NCBI GenBank assembly: GCA_030248295.1
Contig: JASANH010001508.1
Coordinates: forward strand, 930,001 to 994,000
Length of the DNA: 64,000 bases
Origin: Mesodorylaimus sp. YZB2_4
Lineage: Eukaryota; Nematoda; Enoplea; Dorylaimida; Dorylaimidae
Direction of reading: 5' to 3'
Shown: positions 8,192-20,306 of the stretch, in pieces
How the letters are laid out: each line of letters opens with the position of its first letter
Position numbering within the stretch: position 1 is the first letter of the stretch
The notes under the pieces: generated by a model
The model's input: the letters and a program-made list of their open reading frames with translations, nothing else
What the model was told of the DNA's origin: nothing
Databases searched by the model: none
Made by a program: the position numbers and the translations under genes

Positions 8192-11138
8192 TCAGTCCAA
8201 ACGAGCTTTCAATGATTTGGCCGAAACACCGTCCTTGGTGACCGTGTAAACCACAGCGCCCCATCCGCTCGATGCGTCGCGTTCAATTGCAGACAGCAAG
8301 GACTGCGCGGTTGCCTCGAATAAGCCATCAGCATCCTGAAAAGAAAGTTATGATGAATACGGGAGTAGAGTTATAATGGATGACGAAAAGGGTTTTGCGT
8401 GAGCACGACTCAGGTCATTTCAGGATACCATAAGTCTAGCAGGTAAAACAAGATTCATGAGAGATTGCCTAACAAAATGGCAAGATAGATGGCTGAAATA
8501 TCAAACCTGTCCATCTCGCAGCCCCCTAGATAAATGCCTGAAGGGTCTTGCAAGATTCTCGCCATTCAAGCACTGTCTTCTAGCCAGGATTACTCTTTGA
8601 CATTTGGTTTTTCTTGTCGCACGCTTACGGTGGGTGACTCACGAATTACCATTAGTGCGATACAGAAATAGATAAGAAAATCCCTGCGCGGTAATATGGG
8701 ACAATAGACTCACGATCAGAGGCCACGACTAGAAAAATCTCATCTCCCGAGCTTAACTGTCGTGCTCGCTTCACAAAAAGCTTACCAAATTATTCTCCCA
8801 GTAAGTCTCGCACGTTCCGATGAGCTGCATTTGTCCGGTTCCGGACGCTACGAAATCCTTGGGCGAGTCGATACAGCCGATAGAGTCGGTCATGGCGATA
8901 TACGGTTCGAAGGTGACCGGATCCAAACCCGCTACCACCGGCTCGCAGAAATACGGACCAAATCTGGAACAAATACCTCATCATATTAAAGCGATAATGA
9001 GCCTGAGACCCTGAAGACATCCCAGGAGTTGCTCGTATGGGTTTGGATAAGCATGGCATTAAATACCCTTAATAGAGGGACTGAGGCCGGGCAGCTGAGA
9101 ACGTCACCTACAAGCCAGTATCGACCGATCCGACCCAAGGCCTGGATCCCCTCGCTGTCACACAAAGGGCAACAAAGCTAACCAGGGATTAAGCGGGATT
9201 AAATGCGTGTTCGAGAAAAAAAGGGTTGTCTCCCAGCATCGACCGATCCGACCCTCAGCCCGGATCCGGATCCCGATCCGATCCGATCCCAAGCCAGAAC
9301 TCTCTATACAAAATTCTGCGCAACCTTTGCTCTACATTCACTGATCGAAAAACTCGGAATTCAGATTGTTTTATATATCTTGATTTCTACAGTATCATAA
9401 ACGACAGATCTCTTTTCTTTCTTTTGACAAACGAAAGCATATTTTTCAGACGAAGAAAACTTGTTGTAACCAGTCGCAGGGTTCCCACCAGCCTGATAGG
9501 ATAAATTCAAAGAAGGTTTTGCACACATTTTTTGCCACCAAATTGGTCACAAAAGTAATTTTGCAATCCAGAAGCTTGATTACACTCAACCCTGCATGCT
9601 ACATATCATCCTAACACAAAATCCACGCTACAAAGAACTTTTTACTTTTTACGGGGATCCCGACGTTTATGCAGGGTGATTCTGCATGAATGAAAAGACA
9701 AAAGCACGCTGAATAGGCTAGTCTGTTTATCGTACTCTGTAGCAGCTCCAGGGGTGGAAAAGCTGGGTCGTAGCCTAGCGGTTATCGAAGTCTGCCTCTC
9801 ACGATGGGTGCGCACTTAGATAGGAAGGGTTCGACTCCCGCCTAGGGAAAATTGATTTTCAATACATAGATATATGTTTCCTAGCCCCTGGAATCTGCTG
9901 CATAGTGCATGGCCAGGGGTAAAGCATGACATGACGTGAGCTGGCATGGCTTATATATATCTAGGCCTGTATCAGAACTCCGTATTTTTTAAATCAATTT
10001 TCAAGTTATACATAATTATTGATTAGGGAAGTTTCAAAAAAGCTGTCTGAATGAAAAGTTTGTTTCAGTGAGGTAAAAAGGCCCATACGCAAAGCACAGA
10101 AAAATCCTGATCCCAACCTATCGGTAAGCTCCCATCATTTCTTTTATTTTCCCATTGCATCTGATTTCTCTCTGACCTCTAGGACCCATTCAATAATTCA
10201 GGTACATGATGTCACTGAGACCATGATTATGGGAGAGAACCCAAATTTCAGAGAAGGATTTAAGGCTTTGGGGGAGGCTATTGGAACCAAAGGAGGTTTA
10301 AGAGGATTAAGAGGGTGCTGGGAACCCTGTTTTCTGATGGTATCGCAGAGTGCAACATACGCGTGTTTTTCAAGCAGGTGATGCGCGGCAAATTTAAAAT
10401 GCCGATCCGGCCGATCCAGCAGTCGGATCGGATCGGCGGATCGGTCGATGCTGGTTTGTCTTATGATACCTAGTAGGCCACACCTTCCATATAATTTACT
10501 AGCAGATGAAGCGCGAAAAATTTTAGTTACTGATCCAGCCGACTCCTCGGATCAGCGGATCGGTCAGGCTGGATCGGTCGATGCTGGCACAAGGGTGATG
10601 CTTTAGTAGCCATAAACCAGTTTGAGACTTGGCTGGATGCCCGGGGGGGGGGGGGGGGGGGGGATATTGGTGCGAAAGCTCCACTACTGCGGACAGCGGT
10701 GCATATGTAGACATAACAAACCGGGCGTCCTCACCTCTTTTCGTACAGCATGTTCGACAACATGTGCATGAAAGTCTTTGGTTTCATCGGCCGATTTTCG
10801 CGCAGTTCGTAAGCACTCTTGCGGAAATTCAGACGTTGAACGCTGAAAATAACAAAAAGGCTGTGATTTTACAAGCGGGCTATCGAAGAGTGCGGTACAT
10901 GGTCTGCGCGTCCGTGGCCAGCCCGCCGATTCCCAAATACAAGCGATCCCCGAATTTGTAAATCTTCTCCTTATCGTTCATGATGGTCAGGAATCGACTG
11001 CCCAAACGCAAATCGGACCCGATCGTGACACACTCGTTGCCCCGCATCGCAATGACCGTGCCTCCATTCAAACTCGTGATGTCCTAAAAAACAACCGTAC
11101 AGCAAACCTTGAAAAGGGAAACAACTTGTTCTTACCAT
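8192..11138 (-). CDS. PSMB3: Proteasome subunit beta type-3, copy 1 (205 aa)
   Basis: Five exons on the minus strand: 11138-11136 (ATG only), 11083-10899, 10842-10735, 8963-8786, 8335-8192. Splicing gives 618 nt, 205 residues plus stop, the same length as I recall for human PSMB3. Matching blocks include [65 protein letters not shown] and a C-terminal [10 protein letters not shown]. Beta-3 is a non-catalytic subunit of the 20S core particle, acting in cytosol and nucleus. Exon lengths (3, 185, 108, 178, 144) equal those of the second copy at 27978-29582, while intron lengths differ. By eye the two proteins differ at about 20 positions, mostly conservatively. Intron 3 (1.77 kb) is enlarged by transposon-like repeats. 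No disabling change is seen. Confidence 0.93.
9115..10587. mobile_element. Nested terminal-inverted-repeat elements in PSMB3 copy 1 intron 3
   Basis: Two inverted pairs of one family are visible. The inner pair, 9233 and 10454, starts with a perfect 18-bp inverted repeat, CCAGCATCGACCGATCCG. Its flanks gttgtctc and tttgtctt match at 6 of 8 positions, like a decayed 8-bp target duplication. The outer pair begins at 9115 (CCAGTATCGACCGATCCG) and ends at 10587. Both ends are rich in GATCGG/GATCC words. No transposase ORF is present, so the elements are non-autonomous. An 8-bp duplication would suit hAT-type transposition, but the class is inferred. Confidence 0.65.
9771..9851 (+). repeat. tRNA-derived, SINE-like sequence
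   Basis: The segment has a Pol III A-box-like TAGCCTAGCGG and a B box GGTTCGACTCC about 50 nt downstream, as in a tRNA. The acceptor and T stems do not pair properly, so it is not a functional tRNA. It sits inside the transposon-like repeat, antisense to PSMB3. A similar block (GGGTTCGATTCCCGCC on the minus strand) occurs near 28770-28825 in intron 3 of the other PSMB3 copy. Confidence 0.5.
10643..10663. repeat. Poly-G tract (21 bp) in PSMB3 copy 1 intron 3
   Basis: An uninterrupted G run. Similar G or C runs of 15-28 bp occur at 6631-6647, 27461-27477, 29863-29877, 37507-37523, 39367-39383 and 43802-43829. Confidence 0.9.
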
Positions 11139-12404
11139 TTTCTTTCACTCCTCAGTATTGAAACTAAAAAAGTCGGATTCAAAAATGCTAAATGCCTTCG
11201 CGAAATTGATTTGACCAAGGAAATCAAATCAAACAGTGCAGTGTCACCGCGGCATACTGTAGCAGCACAGTTGTTGCAGGCAGGAAGCTACTTATAACAA
11301 ATTTAAAATAGTTGATAGATATTGAAGGTGAAATTCAAAAAATTATTTTCAAAGTTAACAGAAAATACAAATTTTTTGAGTAACTGACAAAAAACTTCGA
11401 GCCGATCTGACAAAAAATATTTTGCTGTTGTAGTTTTCAAGAAACCATCTGCTATGTTTTGCTCGATTGCTCGACAGGTGCTAAAACAGGCAAACGAAGT
11501 ACAGTGTGACTCAGTCCTCTCAAGTCTTGAATACCAGTACGGGTGAGTACCTTGAATACCGGCGAAGGCATTAATGGGCTTTAATAAGTAATATTTTTGC
11601 CAATGCTTATTCTTTTTATGCCCACCTTACGCCCGTGTTCTGTCAGTCCTTTCCAATAACATATCCCATCTTCTGCTTGTTGTGCATCTCTGCCATGTAT
11701 GCTATTCCGTTTGCAGTAATAACTTCCCATCGCACTGAATTAGTATAGTACAAACACAGGGTACATGGAGTTTACTCATGCAGTCGAGTATGTGCAGCGG
11801 AGTAAAAGGTGAGCGAGAGCAAAGTCGCCAACCGACCGGTCAGGCCAGAAGCACAAAAGAAAATGAACTTAGATAGAAATGTGCGCTTTCATTCAAATAG
11901 CAAAGAGACACGAAGTACGAAGAAGACGAGCGCAGTTGCAAGAACAGATCAGCAAAGAGTCACGTCATACTAGCCAGCTTCTCTTGGTCAGCAGAAATAG
12001 TAAAGTGGCCGTTGATCAGGCAGGTGGGTGGTGAAGGCACAAGTTCTCTCAGCGATTTTTCAAACTTATTTGATAGCATTTGCAATATTTTTAGTAATTT
12101 CGCAGAAATTCCACGTTTTTAAGAGACTTTAATACAAAATTCTAGCATAAAATCTGTCAAAAACTGCTGTCCACTCCGCATACATAATTTTTTTACAAAA
12201 TCCGCCAATCGGCTTCTCCAAAATTCGGCTGCTGGCCGCAAAATTTGAACTTCCCGCGAAATAGAAACAAATGCCACGTACTTGCAGATATTTACTGTAT
12301 ACACGATCGTGGGCGTTGTGTTCGGCAGAAATCATTTTGCATTTTGTTTTGTTTTTTTTAGGAACAGATTTGGTTTTTATTTGATTACTGCTTTATTCCC
12401 AATA
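11139..12404. other. Intergenic between divergent PSMB3 (copy 1) and ANKRD13C
   Basis: The two genes are transcribed away from each other, so both promoters should lie here. AT-rich stretches occur but no specific promoter element or further gene could be supported. Confidence 0.4.
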
Positions 12405-14402
12405 ATGTCGTCTCCCGAATCATCCAAACCACGGCCAGACTCGGATTACGCTCTTCACAAGGCGGTTTTTGACAATGAGTTAAAAACGGTGGCTAAAATT
12501 CTTCGCCATTGCGATACAGAGACAATTTCTGAAAAGGATGTCCATGGTAAGCATGAGTAGAAATGACTGAATAGGTTTGTTTCTAGTTTTGTGATATCTT
12601 TTTTAGGAAACACACCGTTACATCTGGCATTAATGATGGGTCATAAAGGTAAGGTGTCAGTTTTGAGCATTGGTAGGTAGACCTGAATTAACGAATGCGA
12701 GTTCATTTTAGAATGCGCCACTCTTCTCCTTTCGCACAATGCCCCCGTTAAGCTTAAAAATGTGTTGGGCTGGAGTCCGTTGGCCGAAGCAGTCAGTTAC
12801 GGCGACCGATCCATGAGTAAGCGATGCTCCGTTTTTGTGTTCAATTTTTGACGTCTTTATCTCATTTAGTCACGGCTGTTTTAAGAAAGCTAAAGCTTCA
12901 AGGTCGCGAATCGATTCAATCAAGGAAACCCCACTTGATTTCAGTTCTGAAATCGTTGGGCGATTTTTATTTGGAGTTGCGTTGGGATTTTCATAGTTGG
13001 AGTAAGTATTTGTCATCTAATTTTTCATTCGACGAACGAAATTTGGTTTGTTTTAGTTCCATTCCTTTCTTCGATGCTCCCGTCGGACATATGCAAAATT
13101 CACAAAAAGAATTCCAGCATCAGGTGCGTAAAATCCGTTGCGGTCATCTAACGTAGGCCGATAGACAGAAAGGGCTTTTATTGTAGACTTGATACATCTC
13201 TGGTCGATTTCAACGAAAATCGATGGGAACACGGGGACATTAGCTTTATTTTTAATGCTGAAGCTGCTGCCTGTGAATCATTGGTCATTTTGGACAATAA
13301 GGCCAAAGTTTATCAAAAAGTCCAGCCTGAGGTATCTGATGTTATTTGTTGTTTTTCGTCATGGCTAACTTGATTTTCAATTTGTAAGCTTCAAGAATCT
13401 GAATCAGAAATCGACCAAGAAGTTGACATAATCATGTCCAGCGATATCGTAAATGGCCAGATGTCGACCAAGACCATCAGTTTTCATCGGACGCAAACCG
13501 GCTGGCTGTTCAGGCAAGATCGGAGTGTAAGTCAGCTTTGTTACCCGAGCATGCAGCCTTTAGAAATGCTTGTACGTTTCAGGAGATGATCGGTGACTAT
13601 AGAGCGGATTTCTACGCAATTGATGGCTTGTATTTGGAAAGCAAAAAACGTCGGGAACATTTGAGCTCTGAGGACGTGAAGAAGAATAAGGCGTTGATTG
13701 AGAATTTGCGTGTCGGTGCCATGGCCAGCGATGACGAATGGAGGGTATGCGTGCTAGTTCTGAGTGCTTAGATTTCGTTTCACCTACCGTGCTTTTAATT
13801 TTAGAGACTGCAAAACTTGGCTCATCGTAAATCATTACCTCCGCCTCCCAAGGCCCGTGTTACCTGGGATGACTACTTTAATTGCGAGCCTGGAACTTAC
13901 CCTTGTTTGGGTCGGCCGCAAATTATTAAGGAGTCGACAAAAACATTTAAAGCCACTGTGGCCATGGTAAGGGTTTGCGTGATGAATTTTTTCAACAAAT
14001 TTTTAAATATTTATTTCAGAGTGAGGAGTTCCCGTTGTCAGTCGAAACGTAAGTCATACGCCTTCGATTTTTTCTACAACGCCAGCATAAATTGAGTTTT
14101 GTGTCTTATTTTTAGACTGCTCGATGTCTTGGAAATCGTTGCTCCTTTCAAACATTTGCACAAACTTCGTTCATTTTGCAAACTCAAGCTGCCGCCTGGA
14201 TTTCCAGTTAAAATTGGTAAGAGCTGGTAGGTTTGTTACGATTAATTAAATCATATTTGTCTTTTTAGAAATTCCACTTTTTCCAACCATTTCTGCCAAG
14301 GTCACTTTTCAAAAATTGCAATTCCGTAATGACATATCGGATTCTTTGTTTCGTATCCCGAGAAGCTATCGAGAAGAAATGAGCCATTTTCCTGATTTAT
14401 GA
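12405..14402 (+). CDS. ANKRD13C: Ankyrin repeat domain-containing protein 13C homologue (452 aa)
   Basis: Twelve exons can be joined in frame: 12405-12546, 12607-12648, 12712-12816, 12870-13001, 13057-13123, 13187-13331, 13389-13526, 13583-13744, 13805-13966, 14020-14048, 14116-14216, 14269-14402. The total is 1359 nt. N-terminal ankyrin repeats show YALHKAVFDNE, GNTPLHLALMMGH and LGWSPLAEAVSYGD. The GPCR-chaperone/ANKRD13 region follows, with LRWDFHSW, SFIFNAEAA and the conserved DDYFNCEPGTYPCLGRP block. The C-terminus SHFPDL with no ubiquitin-interacting motifs fits the 13C type rather than 13A/B/D. Human 13C is about 541 aa, so this form is shorter at the N-terminus. In mammals 13C is an ER-associated chaperone-like regulator of GPCR biogenesis; that role here is inferred. 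All introns are about 50-70 nt. Confidence 0.92.
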
Positions 14403-14417
14403 CAACTACTGGCACCG

Positions 14418-14864
14418 GTGCACGGCCTGCTTCGTTTCGTGGCCGACAGTCGTTTCGTTTGTGCGCAATCATCCAATGCCGTCAGTGTTGCTGGCCGTGC
14501 ATCTGGTCCCGATCGCTGTCACCGATCTTCTTCCCCGTTCTCGCTCTTGTTTGCAAGCTCTGTTATCACTTCTCGGGATTCGGCAGCGCCTGTCGCCCGT
14601 TTTATGCATTCTGGTGTATCGTTGGGCGGAGTCAGTCGCAAGCGTCCTTTCATTTCTTATCACGAGGCCCCTTCTTATCCGGTATTGTGCTACGAGCTTG
14701 ACGAGGCGCATTTGGACAGAGTGTATTCGGAGGGTGCTTACAGTGTTTCATCGTCATTGTCGTCGCCTGAGGATGATCGTCACGTGGCTGCTGTGTACGT
14801 GCCGCTGGACGGAATAGGTTGTCATAGTAGTGCTGACGAATGCCTAGTGGTATTGGTTTTGTGA
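14418..14864 (+). other. Open frame in the probable 3' UTR of ANKRD13C
   Basis: A 148-codon frame begins 16 nt after the ANKRD13C stop. Two other plus-strand frames are also open for 100-118 codons over the same stretch, and no family resemblance was seen. It is most likely 3' untranslated sequence of low stop density. It is recorded because a short second coding unit cannot be excluded. Confidence 0.2.
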
Positions 14865-15473
14865 ACGAGGTGTGTTTTACTAATGGCACGAAATGATACC
14901 CTCTCAATGTGGTGCGTATGATAATGCTATTTTGTAGAATGCATGGTGCTTGGTCGAAAGAATGCAACCATGTTTTGTATATGAGCCTAGCTTCAACTTA
15001 GAAGATTATGCATGAGCGTCAGGGAGTGGTGATATGGAAGAAGTTTTATAGCTTTGTACATTTGCTGATTAGCGAGCCTTTAATCCGCTGAGGATGCACA
15101 AAGTGTATTTGGGTGCGTTTATCCAGGTGTAGATAACGACAATGGTAAAGTGATCCTATCTGGCTGATTGACCATGACTCCAGACTTGCGCTAATTGTGA
15201 GTAAGAACTGGACCATTTAGGGACCAAACAAAAAGTGGGCGTGGCTGCTTTCAATTTTGCCCAAGATGATGGCTTAACGAAAAAGTGAACTAATCGGCGC
15301 TAGGGGGTCCAGTTTTTAAAACGCGGGAAATGCAATTTTTTAGCACATTTAAATCAAAAAATTGCGGTAAAATTTACCGCCTCTTTCCTTTTGGAAACTG
15401 GATTTGTCGAGTCTGTTCAAAGCAATGTTTACTAGTCTACGGACATAATGGCACCTGTACAGTGAACAGCGAA
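14865..15473. other. Intergenic between convergent ANKRD13C and SLC5 gene
   Basis: No gene or repeat was recognised. The two flanking genes converge here, so polyadenylation sites are expected. Confidence 0.4.
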
Positions 15474-18148
15474 TCAGGTACTCGTCTGAGTCCTCGTCAG
15501 AGTGGCCATGTAGTCTTGCACTTTGGGGTTCAGGTAACTCGTGTCAGGGAAAGGACCCTGTTTGCTGTACCGAAACGACTCGCTGGTCGTGTATGGACCC
15601 CGTTGTCGTCGTTTTTTCTTGGCGATCCCCAAGTCGCCGATGACATGTTTTGCACCAGGGTTAGAATGAGCATCGAAATTGCTGGTGGTTTTTCGACCAA
15701 AGCAGTTGCGTATTTGAAACGTGTCCAGACTATTGCACGTCCAGTAGACCAGGTTCCAGTCGAGGGCGTAGATGTCCTGTCGGCCAGTCGCTAAGCTGAC
15801 GATCAGGCCGATGAGAATGGTAGCCAAGAATGTGATGATGGCTTGTAAGGGCAGGGACAGGCGGTAGACCACGTTCACGTTGCCTTTGCTCATCGATGCG
15901 TTTCTTAGATAGTCGTAGCCCAGGCATGAAATCGGGTTCTGGACTGTCGTGTCCTCTGCCAATGCTGATGCTGATCTCTTCGCAACGTCTCGAAGGATTG
16001 ACGAGTGTTTCGTGTCCTGTGCAGCAGACAAGTACACGTTGTAAGTGGAGCAATTCGAGAGATAACAGGATGCAGGTTGTGTGTGAAAGTCTGGAAGGGC
16101 CTGAGGCATGTGTGTGGACTCGCATGTACTGTACAGCATAGTACAACCCTGACAGTGCAGTTGGGACGAACCTGGGCCCACCCCGTAGAACCGAAAGAGC
16201 TGGGGCGTTAGGAAATGCAGCTAGAAATGTAGTACTTGTACTGTATACGAGGCTCACTTTCGCACCTCGCAGTGGGCCCAGCAAACACACCTGCTCAATG
16301 CTAAGCCTGCAAATTCCAATCCATGCCTCTGCTAAACATCACTGTGAAGGGGGCGTATCGAGTTAGCAGGTTCCGCCAGTTTGGACTAGACTCCTTTGTC
16401 CTACGCTCATATTCCATCTCACTCGAGTGGTGAATCCGGTTTTTTCAAACCTATGAGTTTAAGGGACGTACCATTGCGTGAGTAATATTGTTTGTGCCAC
16501 TGGAAAATTCAGTGTCCATGAATGGCGTGGTGCGTGCCAGAGCAGGCTCGTCGCAGCAACTGAACAATATGCTATTGGGTTGTTGAACATGAGAATCGAA
16601 TGGGAACTGACTCAAATGTAACGAACACAAGGTCAACGCCAACGCCACTCCGCCAGCCAATGCGGTTATAGCTCCTTTGGAATTAGTACACGGCAACCAA
16701 ATGGCTAGAACGTACAAGGCGGCGAAGGGAGCCGTCCACGTGGCCAAGGTTAAACAGATATTTTTAGTGTATAGCCACCAAAATTGGCCCGCTCCTTGAT
16801 CGAATAGTAATAATTCAGAGACCAGTACGGCCCCTATTGTGCTCATCGAGGCAAAGGCCCCAGTCAAACTTTTCAAAACCACTATTTGTCTACTTTCTTG
16901 GGCATTTATGCAATAATAGGGCTTTACCACATCCTCGTACATGGATGTGGCCAAGGACACAAAGACGGTGGGCAGGCAACAAAATGCGCATAGGCACGTG
17001 AAACAGCCCAGAAAATATCCCAAAGCGCCGTTAGTGTTTGGCCAAGTGAGAGCAAAAAAGTTTCTCAAGGATGCGTAAGGATTGCCGAGAAAATGAAACG
17101 ATGACGAGGATGAGGAGGAGATTGATGAAAAACAGTTGGCCCATAACTGACCCTCATCTCCATAAACATTGATCATGAGACAGACCAGAATAAATGTCAG
17201 CGACCAAACGATTAGGAAGGTGGCCACTGTGGACAAGAGGGCGAGTCGGGCCCGCCTTTTGGTCGGCACACTGCAGTAGTGCTGGTGCGATGTTTGCTGG
17301 CATCCCAAAACGTAGAAAAAATACAGTAAGCAGGCCACCGTGGTCAACCAGACATTCTGCTGATCGACGATAGTTGATGAGTCAGAGGAGGGGGCGATGC
17401 GATAATCGGGTACTAGCAATGATGTCAGCCAGTCGCCATTGCTCCCACCCCCGTCTACAGGCACGCCAGCGAGAGAATGGTTGGCGGGCTTGTCACTGTC
17501 TCGCATACCCGTACGTTTGTACAAAGCCATGACCACTGCACAAATTAATGACACAATGAACTCGAAGAATAAAGTAAAAGAGCTGAGGAAGACGGCTGCC
17601 TTTTGTCCTCCTAAGGCGGCCGCAGTGCCAGTCAGAATGGACAGCACTAACAGGCAAGCCCAGCGGGGTGCGTATCCCTCAGCGATGGTGACACGTAATG
17701 ATTGTTGAGCCAATTCCGAGGACAATGTCAAGACACCAGTACACAAGAGTAGACCAGTCAGCAGATTGAATGAAAAGGCTGCGTAACGAATGAACTTCGA
17801 GCGGAATCGATCTTCCAAATACTGATATACACTGGACGATCGATTGTAGTGCAGCACGGGCAAATGTACAATGGCCACTATGGGCATAGCGGTAAGGAAG
17901 GCCACGGCAGTACCGAGTAACCAGGTGGTACCAGATCGTAGGAGCTCGGACGGCCACAATAAGGTGATCGGACTGAGGAACAATCCTGCCAATGAGACCC
18001 CAACGCATGTCCAATGCACACCATACTTTCCATACATAAAGTCTTGGCACGCGTGTATCGGCCGATAGAAAATAAAATAAGCGATCACGGCTGTAGATGG
18101 AGCCAAAAGAACAGCCAGAAATGTCAAGAGATCCCACAGTTTTTCCAT
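15474..18148 (-). CDS. SLC5-family sodium/solute symporter (about 739 aa)
   Basis: Exon 1 is 18148-16472 (an in-frame ATG also exists at 18181). Exon 2 is 16016-15474, with donor ATG|GTACG and acceptor GCTGCACAG|GAC, both in phase 0. The protein is strongly hydrophobic, with about 13 membrane segments. It follows the SSF order: the first helix LLTFLAVLLAPSTAVIAYF, a GVSLAGLFLSPITLLWPSE block that aligns with the family's sodium-site region, SSSVYQYLEDRF, and a GTAAALGGQKAAVF block corresponding to the TLGGLKAV motif. Exon 2 carries an N-glycosylation-rich loop and the last helix (FLATILIGLIVSLATG), then a basic tail. It resembles monocarboxylate/vitamin carriers (SLC5A6/8-like), but the substrate cannot be told. 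The motif is more divergent than usual, so transport activity is an inference. Confidence 0.8.
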
Positions 18149-20298
18149 GGTTTTCCCGAAAGAATTCTCTTGGGACCGCAACGAAATCGATTGGAATATA
18201 ATCTAAAAAAGCCCCTTCGCCAGCAAACCTGTCGCACGTTCTAGCGCAACAGCCGTTTGCTGAAGGCCTGGGTGATGTTGAGAGAAGATGTTCAAGTCAA
18301 ATGGATGAGGTTTGTTAAGAAAAAAGTAAAGTTTATGCGAGGTTGACTGCGGACCAGAACGAGTAGAACTGAGAACTCATTTGCGTACCTTCTGCTGGCC
18401 GGGCATTGCGAGGCTGTTGGATACGTATAGGCCGTGTTTCAGAGGAAAAGGAACTCACTTTTATCCCGTAACTATGCCTACGCCCGATGCCTCCGCTCCG
18501 GCCGAAGGGAAGAGATAGATAACTGGGCGGCAGCCGGGTGGTTGGCCGAGTGGGAGGAGACAGTGCGGTGGTTGGGCTGATTTTACTACGCGTTAAATTA
18601 TACATTGGCGTGTGCACTATACTTATGCCATTTGAACGATGGACAGCCAGCATTGGCGGGGTTGTAAATCTAAAGCAGGCTTTGCTTGCGGACTAATCGT
18701 AAGTTCCATTCGTAAACATTCACCGAACTTCGCATAGGCATCAAAACAGAGTCCCGCAGCTGCCGACGGCCTGTGCATAGATAGGGCACAAAAACAGCTC
18801 ACTGGAATGCTAATAGCTCATAGGATCGCTTTCACTACAGCAGGCGGCCCTTTTCAAAGTGCAGCAGCCGGTGTTAAAAAGTGGTCAAATTTCTGAAATG
18901 GGATCCCAGTCTTTAGATACTAATTTTGATTTTACTCCAGAACAGGCTAGTTGGGCGAAATCCGAGAGGACAGTTTACTAGGTGGGATGCAACCTGTTTG
19001 TAGGGGTGCTCCCCTTCGGTCACAACACTGCTCTTTATTATAAAACTTTTTGCATGCGAACGGAAACACAGATTCACGCTTGGCTACTCGGTTGGTTCGC
19101 ATTCATTAAGGATGATCGAACCGTGTCTCGCTGGCAGACCAAGTTGAACAAAAGTGGATTCCATTCATGGACATGTTCGACATAATGCGAGGTAATCCGA
19201 CGGACGAACCTTCCGGCGAAGAGTCACTGACACTTCTAAAACCCTTGTCAACGATGAACATCCAGCCTAGGGCGCGAATAAAAACTGACGCACGGCGTAT
19301 AGTGTTGTATAGTTGTGCTATTGTGGTACAACAATGTGGGCTGGTGTGTGTCAGTGTGCTTGCCTAATCTATCACGGCCATGCACACTAGATCATAGACG
19401 TGAATTCAAAGTCTCTGTATTCGTTCGCTTCGAATTAGATGCCTGTTTTTGACATCGTTCAAAGTTGGTGTTGTGAAATTTTGCCAAACACGAACCTAGA
19501 CAGGCGTTAGAGCAAACAATAAACCAAGGTTGCGGGTTGTCATAAGCCAATGCCACCAATTTGGCCTGGCGCCTCCTGAATTACGAAAACCGAGACCTCC
19601 TAGCATTCAAACTGTCAGTTTGGTGGGTGGTCTTGTCCTCGGTTTACCTTATGCCTCGACTCGCCACGCGGACGGGCCGATGTAAGTCAACAATAGAACG
19701 AGTAATGTACTCATTTTTGTCACTTGCGGTGGGGGCCCAGGTGCAAGAGTCAATAAATGCTGTTTATCTTCTTGGCCGTGCTTGAATGCTACAATTCATA
19801 AGCTGATCCCTATTATGCTTTGTGATCGGCTGGTCTAACAGGTTCGAGTGTGAGTCGTGCCCGACGTGGAGACTGTGTGTTGATAGAGTCGAGTGCAAGC
19901 GAAATCTAGGCGGACAAGCCAGCGCATATGTGTGTCGAACAAACGAGTATGCTGCGATTCAGACGAACGCAAAGATACGAGCTGGGATCGGTCAGATAAA
20001 TATCGCGTAATTTTCACGAGCATTGCCGCCGAATTCTGCTCACTTTTATCGATCCCTGAGGGTCATTATGGCCACTGCGGGGCCTACGCTGCTGACCCTG
20101 CGTGATTTGGCCATGGCAAAGAGTGCATGCGATCAAGCACATCTGCACCAAAGTACTCCCGCGTTTTCCACATCCTGAAATCTTGGGTGGGTGACAGAGT
20201 GGCACAGTGGAAGTGCAAAGTAACTGCGTAGCGTCTTAGACAAGGTGATCCGAGCTGGGAGCTTCAGGCTCTACTTCAAGGCCTAAAATCTAGACTGT
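18149..20298. other. Intergenic, no gene supported
   Basis: Several short frames are open (for example 18333-18653 minus, 106 codons), but none shows family resemblance or a splice partner. The region separates the SLC5 gene from the transposon at 20307. Confidence 0.4.
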
Positions 20299-20306
20299 GA
20301 CGGCTC
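20299..20306. repeat. Left target-site duplication GACGGCTC
   Basis: Identical to 21679-21686 at the other end of the hAT-like element. Confidence 0.8.

Noticed and set aside
9771-9851. Functional tRNA gene
   Set aside because: A and B boxes are present but acceptor and T stems do not pair, so it was called SINE-like.
14399-14864. Separate gene after ANKRD13C
   Set aside because: Three frames are open over the same bases and none has family content. A 3' UTR is simpler.
16017-16290. Extension of the SLC5 second exon upstream to 16181 or 16290
   Set aside because: The frame is open, but the phase-0 acceptor at 16016/16017 fits the donor at 16472. The extra Cys/His-rich sequence has no family counterpart.
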